Assembly (NCBI RefSeq): GCF_016906535.1
Contig: NC_057373.1
Location: forward strand, 744,001 to 808,000
DNA length: 64,000 nt
Direction: 5' to 3'
From: Rhizoctonia solani
Lineage: Eukaryota > Basidiomycota > Agaricomycetes > Cantharellales > Ceratobasidiaceae
This document shows, one piece after another, positions 11,942-25,555 of the stretch. Position numbers and translations under genes: made by a program. Under the pieces are notes generated by a model that did not search any database, was not told where the DNA came from, and saw only the letters and a list, made by a program, of their open reading frames with translations. Every line of letters begins with the position of its first letter. Within the stretch, counting starts at the first letter, position 1.

Positions 11942-12604
11942 ATGTCTTTGGCCGATATCGAAATGAGTGGACAATATAGCTGGAGGCGTTGGTACGCATA
12001 CAGATTTGAGTTGAATGTTTTGCGGCGAAGCCTGCGCAGACGGAAAACGGCCTTAGCCCGGAGCATGAATCGAGTCACACGAATAGTTCAGTGGATCCCA
12101 GGGCACTCCAAGATCGAAGGAAATGAACACGCGGACAGATTAGCCAACGCAGGACTCGACGCCCGGCCCACACCCTTCTTCAACCGGACCGCCACTTGGG
12201 CCAGATACCGTGCCACCCAACGCGCCGCGAAAGCATGGGGTCGGTTATGGTCAGAAAGCCCACACTCTGCAACTGTTCGCGAACACATTTTCCGGCCCCC
12301 GGTGCTCAGGCTTCACCCTATATTTCAGAATCCTGGCGTCCCCCATTCAATATCCTCCCACCTCGTCCATGTCATGACGGGCTGCTTCGGAGAATACAAG
12401 GCCAGGATGTCATCCATCAACGGAAGCGCCAAATATTCATATGGCGAATCTACCCAATCTGTCCCACACCTACTGTTCACTTGCCCACTCGCAAAGGGGA
12501 GTCTCAAAATTCTCTTCAAAGCATCGCCGGACCTCAACCCGCCACCCTCTTCGGGACCCCCAAGGGGTTGGAAGCGGTCGCTAAATTCATTTACCACTCC
12601 ATGA
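11942..12604 (+). mobile_element. Truncated non-LTR retrotransposon, RNase H end
   Basis: An open frame of about 220 codons carries VQWIPGHSKIEGNEHADRLA, the C-terminal signature of RNase HI in fungal LINE-type elements. It is followed by a region ending in SVPHLLFTCPLA, the His/Cys-containing motif found after RNase H in such pol proteins. The reverse transcriptase and endonuclease that should precede it are absent, so this is a 5'-truncated copy. The frame has no natural start. The inverted-repeat element lies about 370 bp upstream. The bases after 12604 may be its 3' untranslated part; no long poly-A tail is obvious. Confidence 0.75.
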
Positions 12605-13918
12605 TTGGCTTCTACAGATAACATCGAACGCTCAGACCTTTTATCGTCCATCCAGAACCTGCCGAGAAGGCCTTCTTCTCTCTCACCTGCGGCTGCTTGC
12701 CACCCCGTGCCGTCATTGCCCTTTGACCCACTTTATTTATTTATTCCTTTCTTCCTCTAGGCCTCTCAGTCTCTCTCTTGCCTGTGTCGCTACCTTTCCT
12801 TGCGCTGTGTCTCATGTCCCCCGCGCGTTGGCGTCCCGTTGTACTCTCTTTGAGTGGATTGCGTTGTTCGCATGTAGCTCCTATTAGATAATAATAGAAA
12901 TGTATTTAAAAAAATCGAGCCACATGACTGCCGCTTCACACCAGGTCTCGCAGACACTGAGTGCCGCAGCACACCTTTACATGTCGCTTTGTACCACCTA
13001 CCCACGACCCAGTCTCACGATCGGGCTCCCCCGGTCTACCTTCGCTATTTCTCAGTCGCGGGGGTTACCCAAACCTCACCGGTCTGGGCAGAGGATACGT
13101 TACACGGTTGCGAATGTCGGTTTAGTTTCAAAGGCGATCTTGAAAACTGGAAATGCGTAATGTGTCTGTATGCTATCCTGACCTTTAAAAATTGAAGGTG
13201 CAATAAGAGCGTGGATAGTATCACCGGTCTAGAATTGTCTATGAAGAAACTCGATTTTTCCGTTACCACAAAGCATCCATTTACCTCTTCAGAGTCATGA
13301 GCTACCACTTTGAAACTGGCTCCTGCGGACGATGAGAAAAAAGGAGTGTTATTGTTTTTGAGTACATTCTGTCCTTGTTCTACTCCTTAGCAATTGCCCT
13401 GTACGACACTTGAATGTAGTGTATTTGCACAAGTGAGAGGGTCTTAGGTTCCCAACTAGGTGCTTGGTCCAACTTTCTCTGAAATAATTTAAATTATTTC
13501 CAATAACCAATCCCATGGTGTACACCTCCTTGCACTCACTTGTTAGGCTTGAGACCCACCCAACCGAAGGGAATGCTGTACTTGATAAACAAAAAAATTA
13601 CAATCATATTGCTATGTTGCTACGCCATCGTGAGTAAAAATAGGAAATGTATCAATAACTTCTTGATGGTGTGTCCAACCTCGAGTATACACTCGCCTTG
13701 GACCTGGGCATGTATGCGTAGAAATTCATGCAGCCACGAAATTAACTATAAAACTATTATCGTTAGATAACTAGGAATGTGTATAAATAGGTAAATGATG
13801 TATAAAAAGAAGTACAAATCTAACCCAAGTTTCGGTGATATGAAAAGACACATAGACCAACCAGTAACACCAAAAGTAAGCATGACAGTATCATGCATGC
13901 TCGATTTTTAGAGTTAAC
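12605..13918. other. Intergenic, possible LINE tail
   Basis: The first part may be the 3' end of the retrotransposon remnant. The rest is AT-rich with no supported gene. Confidence 0.4.
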
Positions 13919-16049
13919 CTAACTGGGTAGGGGAAGTGCAGTCCGTCTGGAATGAACGTAATTGTTCCATGTGACGGGTTGTCCCCCCATCCCAGCTCCT
14001 AACCATAAATGATCGAGCACTGGTACAATGTCCGCACTCCGGAACGACCACATTCGCGTCTCATCTACACATCCAAGCCGCGCGCGCACTAATTTCCTTT
14101 GCTTCTCAGTACGTGAGCATATCCCAGCCTAGATTCGTAGCTCAGTTTCTCTTGAAATATGTAAGAAGAAAATTACAAACAATTAGGTATTGAGAAAAGA
14201 GATGCACATTTGAAACAGGAGGATCTTGTCGTCTAATGACTCCTATAAGTTGGAAAACCTGTTTTAGCGCTACCTGTATCCGTGGATCGTCTGTAAGTAC
14301 GCCGCATACAGCCTTGGATGTGTGATAAGTTAGGTTAATAAGCTAACTTTTTGCATTATAACTAACCAAGTATAAGTAAATAAGCAATGTCTGCCTCCAG
14401 GTCTCTTGAAGTGCCGTCCAAGCAACCGACCTCCATGATTCTAGTACTTTTGGTTCAAATTGGGGCCGGGACTTCCATGAGAATAGCCGTTGTTCGATAG
14501 TTCGCCAATCTTCGGTTGATGTTTGGTCTCGACATGTATTAATCTTGGCAAGTATAATCATAAATTCTCCAGGAAAGCAATCAACCCACTCCACAGGGTG
14601 AGACTCGGGATGAAAGAGCTCAACGTCCGTATTATAATCCACAAGATGAGGGAGTCCGTATACCATAGAGCCCACGATATCCATGAGCATATACAATGCC
14701 GGTCCATAACGAGAACATGCAAGGATATGCGCCATAGAAACTAGGGTAAGATCATACTGGGGCGACCACATTGTCGGATCGGAATAAACCATTTGGAGAA
14801 AGTTAGGCACGAAGCGGCAAGATAGGCCATAGGTAGTAGCAGAATCAAGAAAACGACTCTTTATGAGGAGCATCTAGGCAGCAGATAATGTGAGTATACG
14901 TAGGAAACCAAATTATAGCGACGCACTTCCAACACGTCGTTCAGCCGCTCTTGTAGCTCATAGCCAGTCAAATGAGTACCGAGTCTTGTGCGGACTGCCT
15001 GTTCAAATCCCTCGATCCAACGAGTGAACGCACTGGCGTGCATCAAGTGGTTTCCCCTTAAGACTGACCATTGAACCTTGGCATCTGGACAGAGTGTTGC
15101 TCAATGAGCGTTCATTCTAATAGGTACGCGTTAATACCTCCGCAATTCACTACACCTACCTATCAACATGCTTTGACGAGAAAACTTGCACGTCGATAGG
15201 CGCCATATTGCCATCCTACGAAGCTTTTCAATCTCATCTCTTGGACTGAAGTACGTGAGACTAAGTATACGGCCGACTTAGAACGACTTAGAACTGTTAT
15301 TGTGTGAAAGAAAGAAAAATTGAACTTACAATGCGAAACCACGTATTCGGCTATGCCACAAACATCAGGTGATATAGGCACTCCCTTCAACGTCGGAGAA
15401 GCGAGTTGGAATAGCAAAGGGTTTGTAGGAAAGATAGGTCGTTGATTGCTTGCGGAACAAAGTGGCGACAGGATCTCGTTCTCGGTAACTTGTGTTTGAG
15501 ATCTTGTAGGCGGAAAAGTGTCATAAATAACGGCATCCTCATTAAAGAATGAAAAGAGGTTGGAAAGGTCCTTCCGGACAAGTGCCACTCCAGGTTGTGC
15601 GGAAGTTACATTATTGGCTAAATCCTCTGAAACTGCAGTAATATCCGCCTTTCAAGGTCGAGGTCAATGGTGGGCTCTGAATAAAAGCACGTAATACCTA
15701 CCGACAAATTCGCATCCCTGCGAGGACCATCATCACTACGAGGAGAAAGTGAAGGAGCGGAAGATCCCAGCAGTCCAGAACTCGAGTCAGCTGGACTTGT
15801 ATGATCAGACGGCAAGCGTTGATCGTAGCCGTATCCTTTTGACTTGACGTGTTTGTATCCTAGACATTCGTAGCCCCCTTTTAAACACCGATCACAGGCT
15901 GGTCGCTGCAGATCACACTTCTTGTGGCTTGTTCGTGCCCTTGGATCAGCGCGTGTGGGTAAATCTAGGCCTCCAAGCACATACCGACGCCTGCAGGTCA
16001 AGCAGCTCACGCCAACCGGTCCCGGAGTAAGTTTACCACGCGTAGACAT
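13919..16049 (-). CDS. Zn2Cys6 fungal transcription factor
   Basis: A nuclear DNA-binding regulator. The N-terminal zinc cluster spans residues about 15-42 with spacing C-x2-C-x6-C-x6-C-x2-C-x6-C; an intron cuts it between CRRR and HKKC. A Ser/Pro-rich linker follows, then a long helical region (about 400 residues) of the fungal-specific transcription-factor type, ending near 13919 with a segment (DHLWLGAGMGGQPVTWNNYV) typical of this group in Agaricomycetes. The ATG at 16049 was chosen over one 14 codons upstream because MSTRGKLTPGPVGVSC is the usual start of such proteins. At least six introns. Target genes cannot be told from the sequence. The frame appears intact. Confidence 0.85.
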
Positions 16050-18090
16050 CCTATCATGAAAATGGACTCGAGTCGCGGGAGTTATGAACAAGCCAAGGCG
16101 GATGGGTTATATAATTACACTAGAATGTACATGTACAGTCAGCCCTCCTGGCGATACGCGCGTAGGTTCGAGTCAGGAGAATTTGTAAGACCAATACGCA
16201 ATGATATGGTTTAATTTCAATATACTTGGCGCGAAATAAGAGTGGAATATCCGCTTGTTTAAATGTACGATAGATAAAATATGAGGCTTGGTCAATTTGA
16301 AGGCTACTAACCGATTACAGACTATGTCTATATATATCCGGTTTCAGGAAGGGCCAGGCGCTAAGACACCTCGGGTGTCGATCAGAGTTATCCAAATACT
16401 CTACTGGCACTCGCATTGGATGTAAATATTAAACGGCCACTCCCTCTCTTCTAGGCAAAGACTCTCGAATTCCCTCATGTTCAGGCTCGCTCGGATACCA
16501 ACGACACCGGAAGTTTCCAGAACATCACAGGCCAATCTCCCATGTCACCAAGGAAATACGATCAGGAAGAATGTGTGTCACTCTAGACTCTAGATCTTTC
16601 ACCTTGTCCTACTTGCCCCAAGCAGCCCAACACGTGCGCGCGCGCACTCGTTGCAGGGCTGCGATGGGCGAGAGGGAGAGGGAGGCAACGGTTGCGCAGT
16701 CGGAATGAAAGGAATGATGGGGGCTACACAAGGCTTCAATGGCGAGGATGACTAAAAATCGAGAGATCTTTGCCTCGAGGCGCCGTGAGATCGTTGCGCC
16801 CCCCCTCACCAGCAGTCAGGTGGACCCAGACTCTTTGGGTCGTACTCTTCACATCGTAACAGGTTTACTAGTTCGAGATACACGATCGAGTATGATTGAT
16901 ATATGAAGAGTTGGCAGGGGTATGATATTGGGGTAATTGACGAGACCATATTGACACGAAGTGAAAGTGAGCAAAGTCGAGAATCGAATCAAATCGAAGA
17001 GAATAAACATGAAATGAAAAAGGTGATAAATCAATGGGATGAGCCGAACCACACACACGGACAGATTGAGACGAGATGGAACTAATACAACAGTCACTAT
17101 CAAACGAAAAGACAAGACGCATTCAAAAAAATAGGAGCAAATCATAAAAAGCTAGGCGCATAATGGGCAGAGGTTGACACAATCAATGGATACGCATACA
17201 GTAAAAAGGTTGAACAGAAAGGGGTCGGGATAAACAACGACGAGTCAAAACGGCAAATCGCAAGATCCAATTCAGCCACGCCCAACAGAGAGATGTGCGA
17301 AACGGAGCCTAGCCTCGTAGCGTAAGCGGCTGATAGATCCGGTTTGGGCAGACGGCATAGGGGCATCATCCAACGGTTCCGTAAGACGGCGCATAGGGGA
17401 CTTGTATCATCTAGCATCTGTCGCGGCCGAGTCCACACCTCTGATCGTCAGGTAACCGGCGGCGCATGTGATCACGGAGTAATGAACAAACTCAGAGGCC
17501 ATGTCAGTCGGATTTGTGCTAAGCCAACGATGCTAGACGAATTGGGTGCTACCATACTGAATCCACAGGAAAAGGAGGGACTGATTGGTCGAAAACGAAC
17601 ATGCATCAGATGAAAAGCAAAAGTGGAGGAAGAGATGGAGTCGATGAGCATAGAGCGCAGCAATGAAGCGCGAAGCATAACACATGGAGAGGCACCGAAG
17701 CTCTGTTCTCAGTAATACCAAAGTGGAGTAGGCCCGCGCCGACGGGGCGGACAAACACAGGGTTCATACCCTTATCGTCCTATCACGTGTGCCCGATCGC
17801 CCGATCCCGAAATGAGATGGGTTAGTTGACAAGCAGCGGGTGTTATCGAGTTCCTTCTTGCCATGATTTCAAGTGCCGATCCATTGCCGTCGTATGTGCT
17901 TCCCAAATGGTATACTTCGCTGTCCCACAGTTCAGCCTCACATTGTCGATTTCCGCCGTCCAGATAGAATTCGTCGTCGCTTGGTTCTCCCACCTCCCTT
18001 GGTCTAGCTCCCACGTCTACAGTCGCCACGCGCCTTCCTCCTCTACCCCCTCCTCCGTGCTGCGGACGTGCAGCATCGGATGGGAGGGGC
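16050..18090. other. Intergenic, nothing recognised
   Basis: About 2 kb between the start of the Zn2Cys6 gene and the 3' end of the Rab-like gene. It includes a purine/pyrimidine alternating run (GTGCGCGCGCGCAC) near 16634-16648. The open frames at 17142-17760 lack family features. Confidence 0.45.
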
Positions 18091-19767
18091 TCACACAGCG
18101 CAGCAGCTCCCGCCGCTTTTGCGCAACGTAGCTGCCTCTTCCTCTTCGGCCACACGGTTCCAGCTGGGGTTAAGAACCTATACCGTAATTAGTAAATACT
18201 AGAGTGATATAAGCATTTGCTTACTATCGAATCCCTCTCCTTGGCAATGCGGTCGCGTTCAAGCACATCCTTGCGCTTAATAATCTCCTTGATGATCACA
18301 TCGAACAGATTTTGGATGCCTTGTAGATCACATTAATATACCTCCAAACGTACTCAAGACGTAAATAATAGTGTGCTCACCTCGATCGTCCTTGGCGCTG
18401 ACCTCGCGAAGCTGCATCCCCTTGCCGAGTCCCCAGCTCTCCTCTTCCTCCGTCTCGTCATCCTCGACAACAACGTCGTCGGTACTCCGCCCTCGTCTCG
18501 TCGACCAAGAAGGCATGCCCCGTGCGAACTCGGCGATTTCAAGATCGCGCCCTCCGCTCCGGGTACGCCTCTTTTCCCTTCCGCGCTCCTCGCCTGACCA
18601 AGAGGTCTCTTCCCCGCCGTATCCCTCGTCCTCCAAGCGACCGGCAAACGAACGAGAATAGACGTGTCCCGGCCTTCTTCGTGGGGGAGCACCGGACGAG
18701 GAAGCCGAGGTTGCGCTAGCGCCAGAGCTGACTTCAGCCATGGGGGAAGGTAGGCGCCCGGTTGTCACTCCTGCGAGGGTGCTAAGCGAGACGGAGCCAA
18801 AGCCAAAGGGTACACTTCGGGAACTGGTGAGGCTTGTGAGACGCGGGCGGATGTACGAGTCATAGACGCCCTCGGTCTTGGGGGTGCCGGGGGCAGTTGT
18901 AGCAGCCGAGTACGAGATGGGTGGGGGAGGCGGGGGGAACCAGGTATGCAGCGCGAGTCGGGCTCGGTCAGAAGTAACAACCCGTTGGCCTTGTGCAGCG
19001 AGGTCTGCCTTTGCGCCGACGATATAAATGAGTAGGTCGGGATCGCAGTTCCGTTTGAGCTCTGGTGTTGGGTTGGAGACGGTAGTTGCCCGAATCGGGG
19101 TTAGTTGGATGCGATGCGGAGCCGAGAAGCCGAGAAAGGAACGGGTGGTGCAAGTGGATAGAACGAAACAGGGGTTGTCAGTTCATGTGCTTTGTCAAGG
19201 AACGAGCAGTGAATAGAACGTACCATCAATCCAAAGCTTGACATCCTCGAAGGAGGAAGCGCTGGTAATGTCGTAGACGAGAATAGCAGCGCTCGCGCCT
19301 CGGTAATACATGGGAGCCTAGCGGAAACAATAGATGAGTAACCGACATACATGCGATGAGAAAAGGGACGAATGACCGGACCCGCGTACACACGGAGATG
19401 GGGATGAAGAGATTAGATGCTCACCATGGATCGGAAGCGTTCTTGGCCTGCGGTATCCCAGATCTGGAGACGAACCTTGGTACCATCGACAATGGCCTTT
19501 TTGGAATAGAAGAAGGCACCGGTAGTGGTGGTAGTCTGACCAAAGCGACCTTCGACGTAGCGGGTAACGAGTGAAGTTTTACCAACGCCTGCAAGGGCCC
19601 AAGTTTAAGCGACTGTTCTGAACACATGGGTGGTGAAGCGTACCTGCACTACCCATGACAACGACTTTGGCATCGAGGCTTGGTTGTGAGTTGGTGAGCG
19701 AGACTCGTGTGTGGGAGGATCGGATGGAGGGGCGGACGGGAGGGCAGGTGTCGTACATGTCGTTCAT
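18091..19767 (-). CDS. Rab-like small GTPase with large internal insertion
   Basis: A membrane-traffic GTPase. Visible boxes: G1 GSAGVGKTS, the G2 threonine in [10 protein letters not shown]3 [10 protein letters not shown]4 GAKAD (instead of the usual NKxD) and G5 EVSAKDD. Between G4 and G5 lie about 200 residues where a normal Rab has about 30. The extra part is rich in Pro, Ser, Arg and acidic residues. The C-terminus reads GGSCCAV, a double-cysteine prenylation signal, reached through an intron with acceptor at about 18171. Five introns. The start is taken as the ATG at 19767 ([10 protein letters not shown]); the frame is open upstream, so the N-terminus may be longer. The subfamily (Rab5/Rab31-like) is a guess. 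Confidence 0.87.
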
Positions 19768-22700
19768 CGTGAGGTCGTGAGCAAGGGAGTCGTATGAGCT
19801 GGTGGGACTAAGTAGTGTTGGAGTGGCGAGGCTTTGCGGCAGCTGTTCGGACGATGACCGGGGTGAATGGGACCGGGTTGAATCAGAACTCTCGCGTGGC
19901 TGAGCGCTGGTTGAAACAAGGCAACAGCAGTGGACAAGTGAAGAGACTAGCAGACGACCAGCGACCAAGGACAGTAACTAATAGCGTACGGGGGTCGTGA
20001 GCATGACCAGGGGAAAGTCGTGGTGCTAAGAGGACGAAGCAGAGTGATGAGCTACAGTCGATAGGGACAAGCAGCCGCCCACGCGCACAAATGCACCGCT
20101 GCCCTGGGTCTATTCGGCCCACTTTGCCGGACTTCTCCTTCTCTATTTGCACATCCACATTAGGCTCAATTATCCCCTGTCCAAATCATTCCCTCCGCCG
20201 CCCGACCACTCCCCCGACGCTCACCGGATACCCACCCAGCCCACCACACACGTCCCCGCCTGTATGCGTCTCCCACGGCGCTACTCGGCCCATCTGCTAA
20301 CCATGTCCACTTTGTCCTAGCTCCTGCACGACTCCAAATCCCAACGAATATCCATTTGATCAGGCCGACTCGGTGCTTGTTTCTTATTGTCGTTTGACGT
20401 GTCCGAATGCTTATCCGCTCCACAATACTTCCCCTGGTCACTAATGCCGGTTATGGCTCGTGTCTCGTCGCTCATCAACCGAAGCACGACCGCAAACCTC
20501 TTCTGCCCACCCTCTTGCCTTGTCCTTTCCCCCGCATCTGCCCACCGCCTCGTCCTGGGATCCGTTCCCAACACACTCTAACCATGCCACCCCCTGGCGA
20601 GCACACGCTTCAACTCACTTGCCTCTCCCTTCTGCCGAGCACACTCTATCCGGCGCACGTTTCTCGTCTCTCTCAACAAATCACGTGACAATTGCCGAGC
20701 ACAACGCTATCGTTGGGCTCATTTCCGTTAGCCCCTAACTTTCTGTCCATTTTTGCGTTTGAAGAAGTTCAAAGAATCCCCCCGCCCCACTCGCGAACCT
20801 GCTCCGCCCCTCCGCCTAGCCTCGTGACCGGATATACTATTCTATTTGGGATGGTTCTCTGCTCAACGGCCCGCCAGGACATCCCAGAGGCTGCGGTAAC
20901 AATTTAACTTTTTCATCTAAGCGCCAGCTGTGACATCATTTAGTTGCGAATTCAAGCAGCGCTGGTACGTCGGTTGAGAGAAGATCACTCCCTCTTCCCT
21001 ACTCGAGCATCAGCCAAAACGCAAATATCCTCAAATTTTCCGAATGACATCGTCCACCACCCCATTTCACAAGCAGCAATACCCTCGTGTTTAGGATCTC
21101 TGCAAATTTAATTTCAGACGAATTGGGTCGCCTACCTCTTCCCACACCAGCAGCGTTGTTTGAATCGACCCACCCTTGTTATATCACGGTTAGGGACTGT
21201 ACTCGCATCCGGTCATGTTCCGGCAATTTCTTCCTATTATGTGCTCGAGACCTGTACTTCTCGCTGGAATGCGATACGTTCACACATGGAGCGCATGCCG
21301 AATAACCATCTAAACGTCTGACGTCCACAATGTATCTCATCGGCTACTCGTGCATCTGAGCACGATCCCCTCGTACCCAGTTGATGATAACACTGCTTAC
21401 TACCGAAAACATCATACCCTCCTAGCCTATCGTGACACTGACGCATATGCACAATAGTCTAAACGTCAATCGCGAACCACGATCCGGCACACGCGCCTAG
21501 ATCTATCTATCTACCAATATCCTTCCCGGACCCGTTGTCTCCCGCTCGCTTGTTTGATAGGGGGGACGAGCAAGGGAATGGTATGTCACGGTACCGGGGC
21601 CGTCCCCAGGTCAACTCACCGCCCTGGTCTGTCCGGAGATCAAGTCTCGGCCAGTCTACCCTGGACACATCTTCAACCACTATCTTATCTCCTCTCACAA
21701 CGCTTCCGCCACTATACAAATGTCATTCACACGCAACTTATTTATGGTCTAATATCGCGTTCTACTCCACTTTAGATTGGACGTGTTGCACAGGACAAGG
21801 GTTTTCGAAGATTGTACCCCGCACTACGTCATACTTCCATCTTTCTCTCTATCTTTTTTTTTTCATGGTCGAGACAACTGGGGACATCACTTGCTGCTTC
21901 GAGTTGAAGATCTTGCGCCCTTGAACCGCGTTTACGACAACCACTTGATGACGAGCTGGATAAACTTGAATCACGCAACACTCAGCGAGAATGCCCCACA
22001 CGCACACATACTCGACCCCGCGTTCCCAACTGGATCATGACGCATAGAACTCGAGCACGTTGGACCCGGTATGGAAAATGATGGGTTATCTTTGTGATTC
22101 GTTCGTAATGCGATATGGGGAGGGAGGTTTCGAACATCACCCTGTGCACATTCTGCAAGTTCTGCGAGTTCTAGCTTTGCTTAGTCTTTGTTTCGATTAA
22201 TATTGGGCGAGATCTTGGTTCTTTGGTGTCTATTAGGGATACAAGCGTAGGTCCGGGTTGAAGATCTACGGTTTGCGGGTCTGCTTGTTATGGCGGATGT
22301 ATCGAGTATCGTGACGACACCCCGATGCAGGGACGATCGAAAGGGAATAGGATGATCGAATAGCACGAGCTTATGATGCCAATTACCCCGACATTGCGTC
22401 GCTGCGGGGGACTCGGAACGCCTCGAATCGCGCGGGGCATCGGGACGGAGAGCGATAGAGAGAGGGGGGACGAGAGAAAGAGGGGTGGGGAGGTCTATTT
22501 TCGAAAAATGGTTCGGACCAGTAATATTGGGTGGTAGCATCCGACCTCGTGCTTGAGTTTTTGCCTTCCTTGCACCGTATGATATGGGGTTCGAAAAATG
22601 CGGGGATATTCCATCGATGCTTAGATGGCGGAGGGTAGGGGAAAGGGGGTTCAGGTCTCGGTACGGTCGAGGTTTCATGGGTTCGCTGGTATGGGATGTT

Positions 22701-25555
22701 GGGCCGCTTTATCCCGTAGATACGCAAAAGCTGTTCTGGCTCGGAATTCGAAAGTACAGTCAAGATGGCATGGTAATCATGTATTTGAGCTGGTGGTTTA
22801 TCGTCCCTGTGATTCTTTTTGCATTGCATGGCTTCACACCACTGAAGGGTTAATTCGCTTAGTGATAGCCTTCGTTACATTGTGGGTAGTGGCCCTGAGG
22901 CACATGACAATAAGCCTGCTTGGTGGACACAATTCACCCCCACAAAAAAAAGGTAACCATTGACTATTACTTCGATGGTTGATTGTTTGGATCGCTGCAG
23001 AACTGCGGATGGACTATCTCCCACTTACTCTCCACTTGGCGTTTGTATGATAAATTAGACAAGGCATTGAAAAGTAGCATAATGGCTCGGATGAATAACG
23101 GGATATGCTTCCCTGTAATTACAAAGCGATCCATGCATTCGACCGGTCATCCAGCTTTACCCATCGGCGCGGACGTATCTCTACAACGAGGATGAACTAG
23201 GAATATTTGGCTAATCGACAACCCGACGGAGCGATCGCAGCACCGTTCTGAAATTTTATATACAAATGCACGAGCCGAGCTACCTTGGTAGACTGGGGCA
23301 GATAGTTTAACCTCATCCAGTCAAGGTAATAGCGTTAGGTGGCGTTCGCATAGGTACGCATCGCCTTTGTACCGTATAGGGACGCTTATTGGGTTAGGTG
23401 CCATAGAGAGGCAATTGTACCTAACCATCACTCCGAGATTGTCCCCCATATCAAGTAATGTTCTCCACATGATTCCTCAGTCAACCGGATTTTGGTGCCA
23501 CTTAGTATATCAGCCGGCGCCACTGCATATCCACATGCCCTCGGTATTAGCACCACAAGGCTCCCTTTTGGTGATCGCTGGCGCCTTAGGAGCTCGAAAG
23601 CTAACGTGGATTATCAGGCTGGCTATCCCCGCCCATGTCATTCTGGATTGACATAAACCGACCTGGCCTCGAGCCCATTTGTCCCGCGATGGAACCTTGA
23701 TATGCGGGCAAGGGGGTATATGACTTATAGTTAGACCCAGTGCAAATCACCCGGTCTTTAGTTTTATTTGAAGTATCGCTGGGAGTCAGATTTCAGGCAT
23801 GACTGATTCTGGAGGTGGAGCCGCAATGCCACGGTGCTTGCTGGCTCGGTTGTCAAGTGATCTACATGCGACGGAGATCACGTCAAGCATCCTTCATTCG
23901 TTGGTATCGATATATAGTGATGCAGCTTGGTCTACCAGTGTTATCATCTCACTAATAATAGATGGACATATGCATGTACGCATGTAACTTTAACTATAGT
24001 AAACCAATTCTCTGCCTGTCTGAATTCATTACAGGAGATGAATCGATATCCGATTGCTCTAGGGTAGACCAAGTCTCAGTTGAGCAGAACCTTACTCGGT
24101 CGGACGCATGATGATCGTAGTCTTCCAGCCAGCTCAAGCCTTTTGCTTTCCTATCCCGAGAGCTTAATGGTGGGGGCGATTTGAACCTAGGCCCGAAGCC
24201 GCGCGGCAAGCGCATGCATCAGCGCGCGCCTGTCGTATGGGATTCCCTCGCTGCCCAAAAGGACCGCGTGAGTACGTGCACATATATACCCGTGCAGTGA
24301 ATTGCCTATCCGAGACGGTGCGGAGGCAACGCGGGCGCAATTCTACTTGACTAGGCGATGCATTACTCAGTGATTAGCATAGCTAGGAAATAGGGGCATG
24401 TTGCCGTAAACACGTCTTGTGAGCTGTCTCGCTCTTCAAATTCGAAGAAAATATAGCCTTCGCACTCTTCATCCCTGAGTTTCTGAACCTACTGGCAGCG
24501 CTTGTGGTGGGAATTACACTCCACCCGGCTAAATGTGATTTGAGCTATGTGGAGCATTGGTTTCTGCCGCAAATCATGTCTTCTCACGATCATGACAGAA
24601 GGTCGAAGAGATATTTCGTTTTCATAAGTGAGATATTCTACAACTATTTTTTTAACCTCGTTGGAGTAGGTTAGAATTTATTGCTGAATTTGGCACGAGG
24701 GCATGTGAGATAGAAAACGCCTTTGTCTGTCACCCATCACTGGTAGGATCAGGGCACCTGGTTTCATCTATAAAGAAGCAAGCGACCATCTATTAAGGCG
24801 TCATGTTTACACAAGACACAAGTATAAACCTGCTCTAAAAGTACTGCAAACTGAAATGACATACTGCTTAATTGGTTGATTTCCACAGATTCTTCCTCTA
24901 CATTCCATCCCTTGTCATCATGAGCTATGCATAAATTCAAGTAGTAATCCTTGTAAGAGGTACTCAAGGAATATCTCAGTCTTTCGTAACAATAGCTTTG
25001 ATGCGATCGCTCCCGCAATTTTGATACAAGCGGCCCGGTGAGTTGGGGCAGAACGGGAGAGTTGCATTATGTATACGTACGCATGCAAAGTTAGCAAGAA
25101 GCTTGGGGAATGTATGATTCTGGACACATGGGATAAATGCGCGATGTGCTTGAGTCGGTATATTAAAGGATCGTGGCCCAGGGTGATCGATCGGCTGTCA
25201 CACAATTAAAAAGTATCGGGGATAGTGATACCCCGACATAATCCTGTAAGGACATCGTCATTTTATTCATTTGAATAACGGTATTGTACATTGGAACATG
25301 CTGAACGGACTTCAAACCACATAAAGACGAACTCAGATAAACCGTGGGAACTTAGGCAAGTCACTGCAAACACGTCTCGCCATGCGAGGCGGAAAGTTTT
25401 ACCTTAACTGAATAGTCACATTGGTCAGGTTGACACGCACGAAAGTGAGGTTTTGAAAATGTTTAATCAGAGTACAAGAGAAGAATAAAATACACCGAGG
25501 CAGACAACACGATGGATCAATAAACAAATGATAGCAAAGTGAAAACCAAAGGAGC
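19768..25555. other. 5.8-kb gene-poor region
   Basis: No conserved protein, RNA or transposon was recognised on either strand. 20100-20900 is strongly C/T-rich on the plus strand and probably contains the promoter of the minus-strand Rab-like gene. The open frames (for example 22181-22829 minus, 24764-25018 minus) have no motif and no exon partners I can support. Confidence 0.45.

Noticed and set aside
22181..22829. Long overlapping minus-strand frames suggesting a gene
   Set aside because: Pro/Arg/Ser-rich composition in two frames at once, no motif, no exon partners. Typical of chance open frames in GC-rich DNA.
24764..25205. Minus-strand frames with a Cys-x2-Cys pair (TCVLCKHD)
   Set aside because: One Cys pair is not a zinc finger, and no neighbouring exons or start could be supported.
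19768..25555. Hidden transposon or centromere-like repeat in the gene-poor stretch
   Set aside because: No terminal repeats, tandem repeats or transposase/reverse-transcriptase motifs found by eye.
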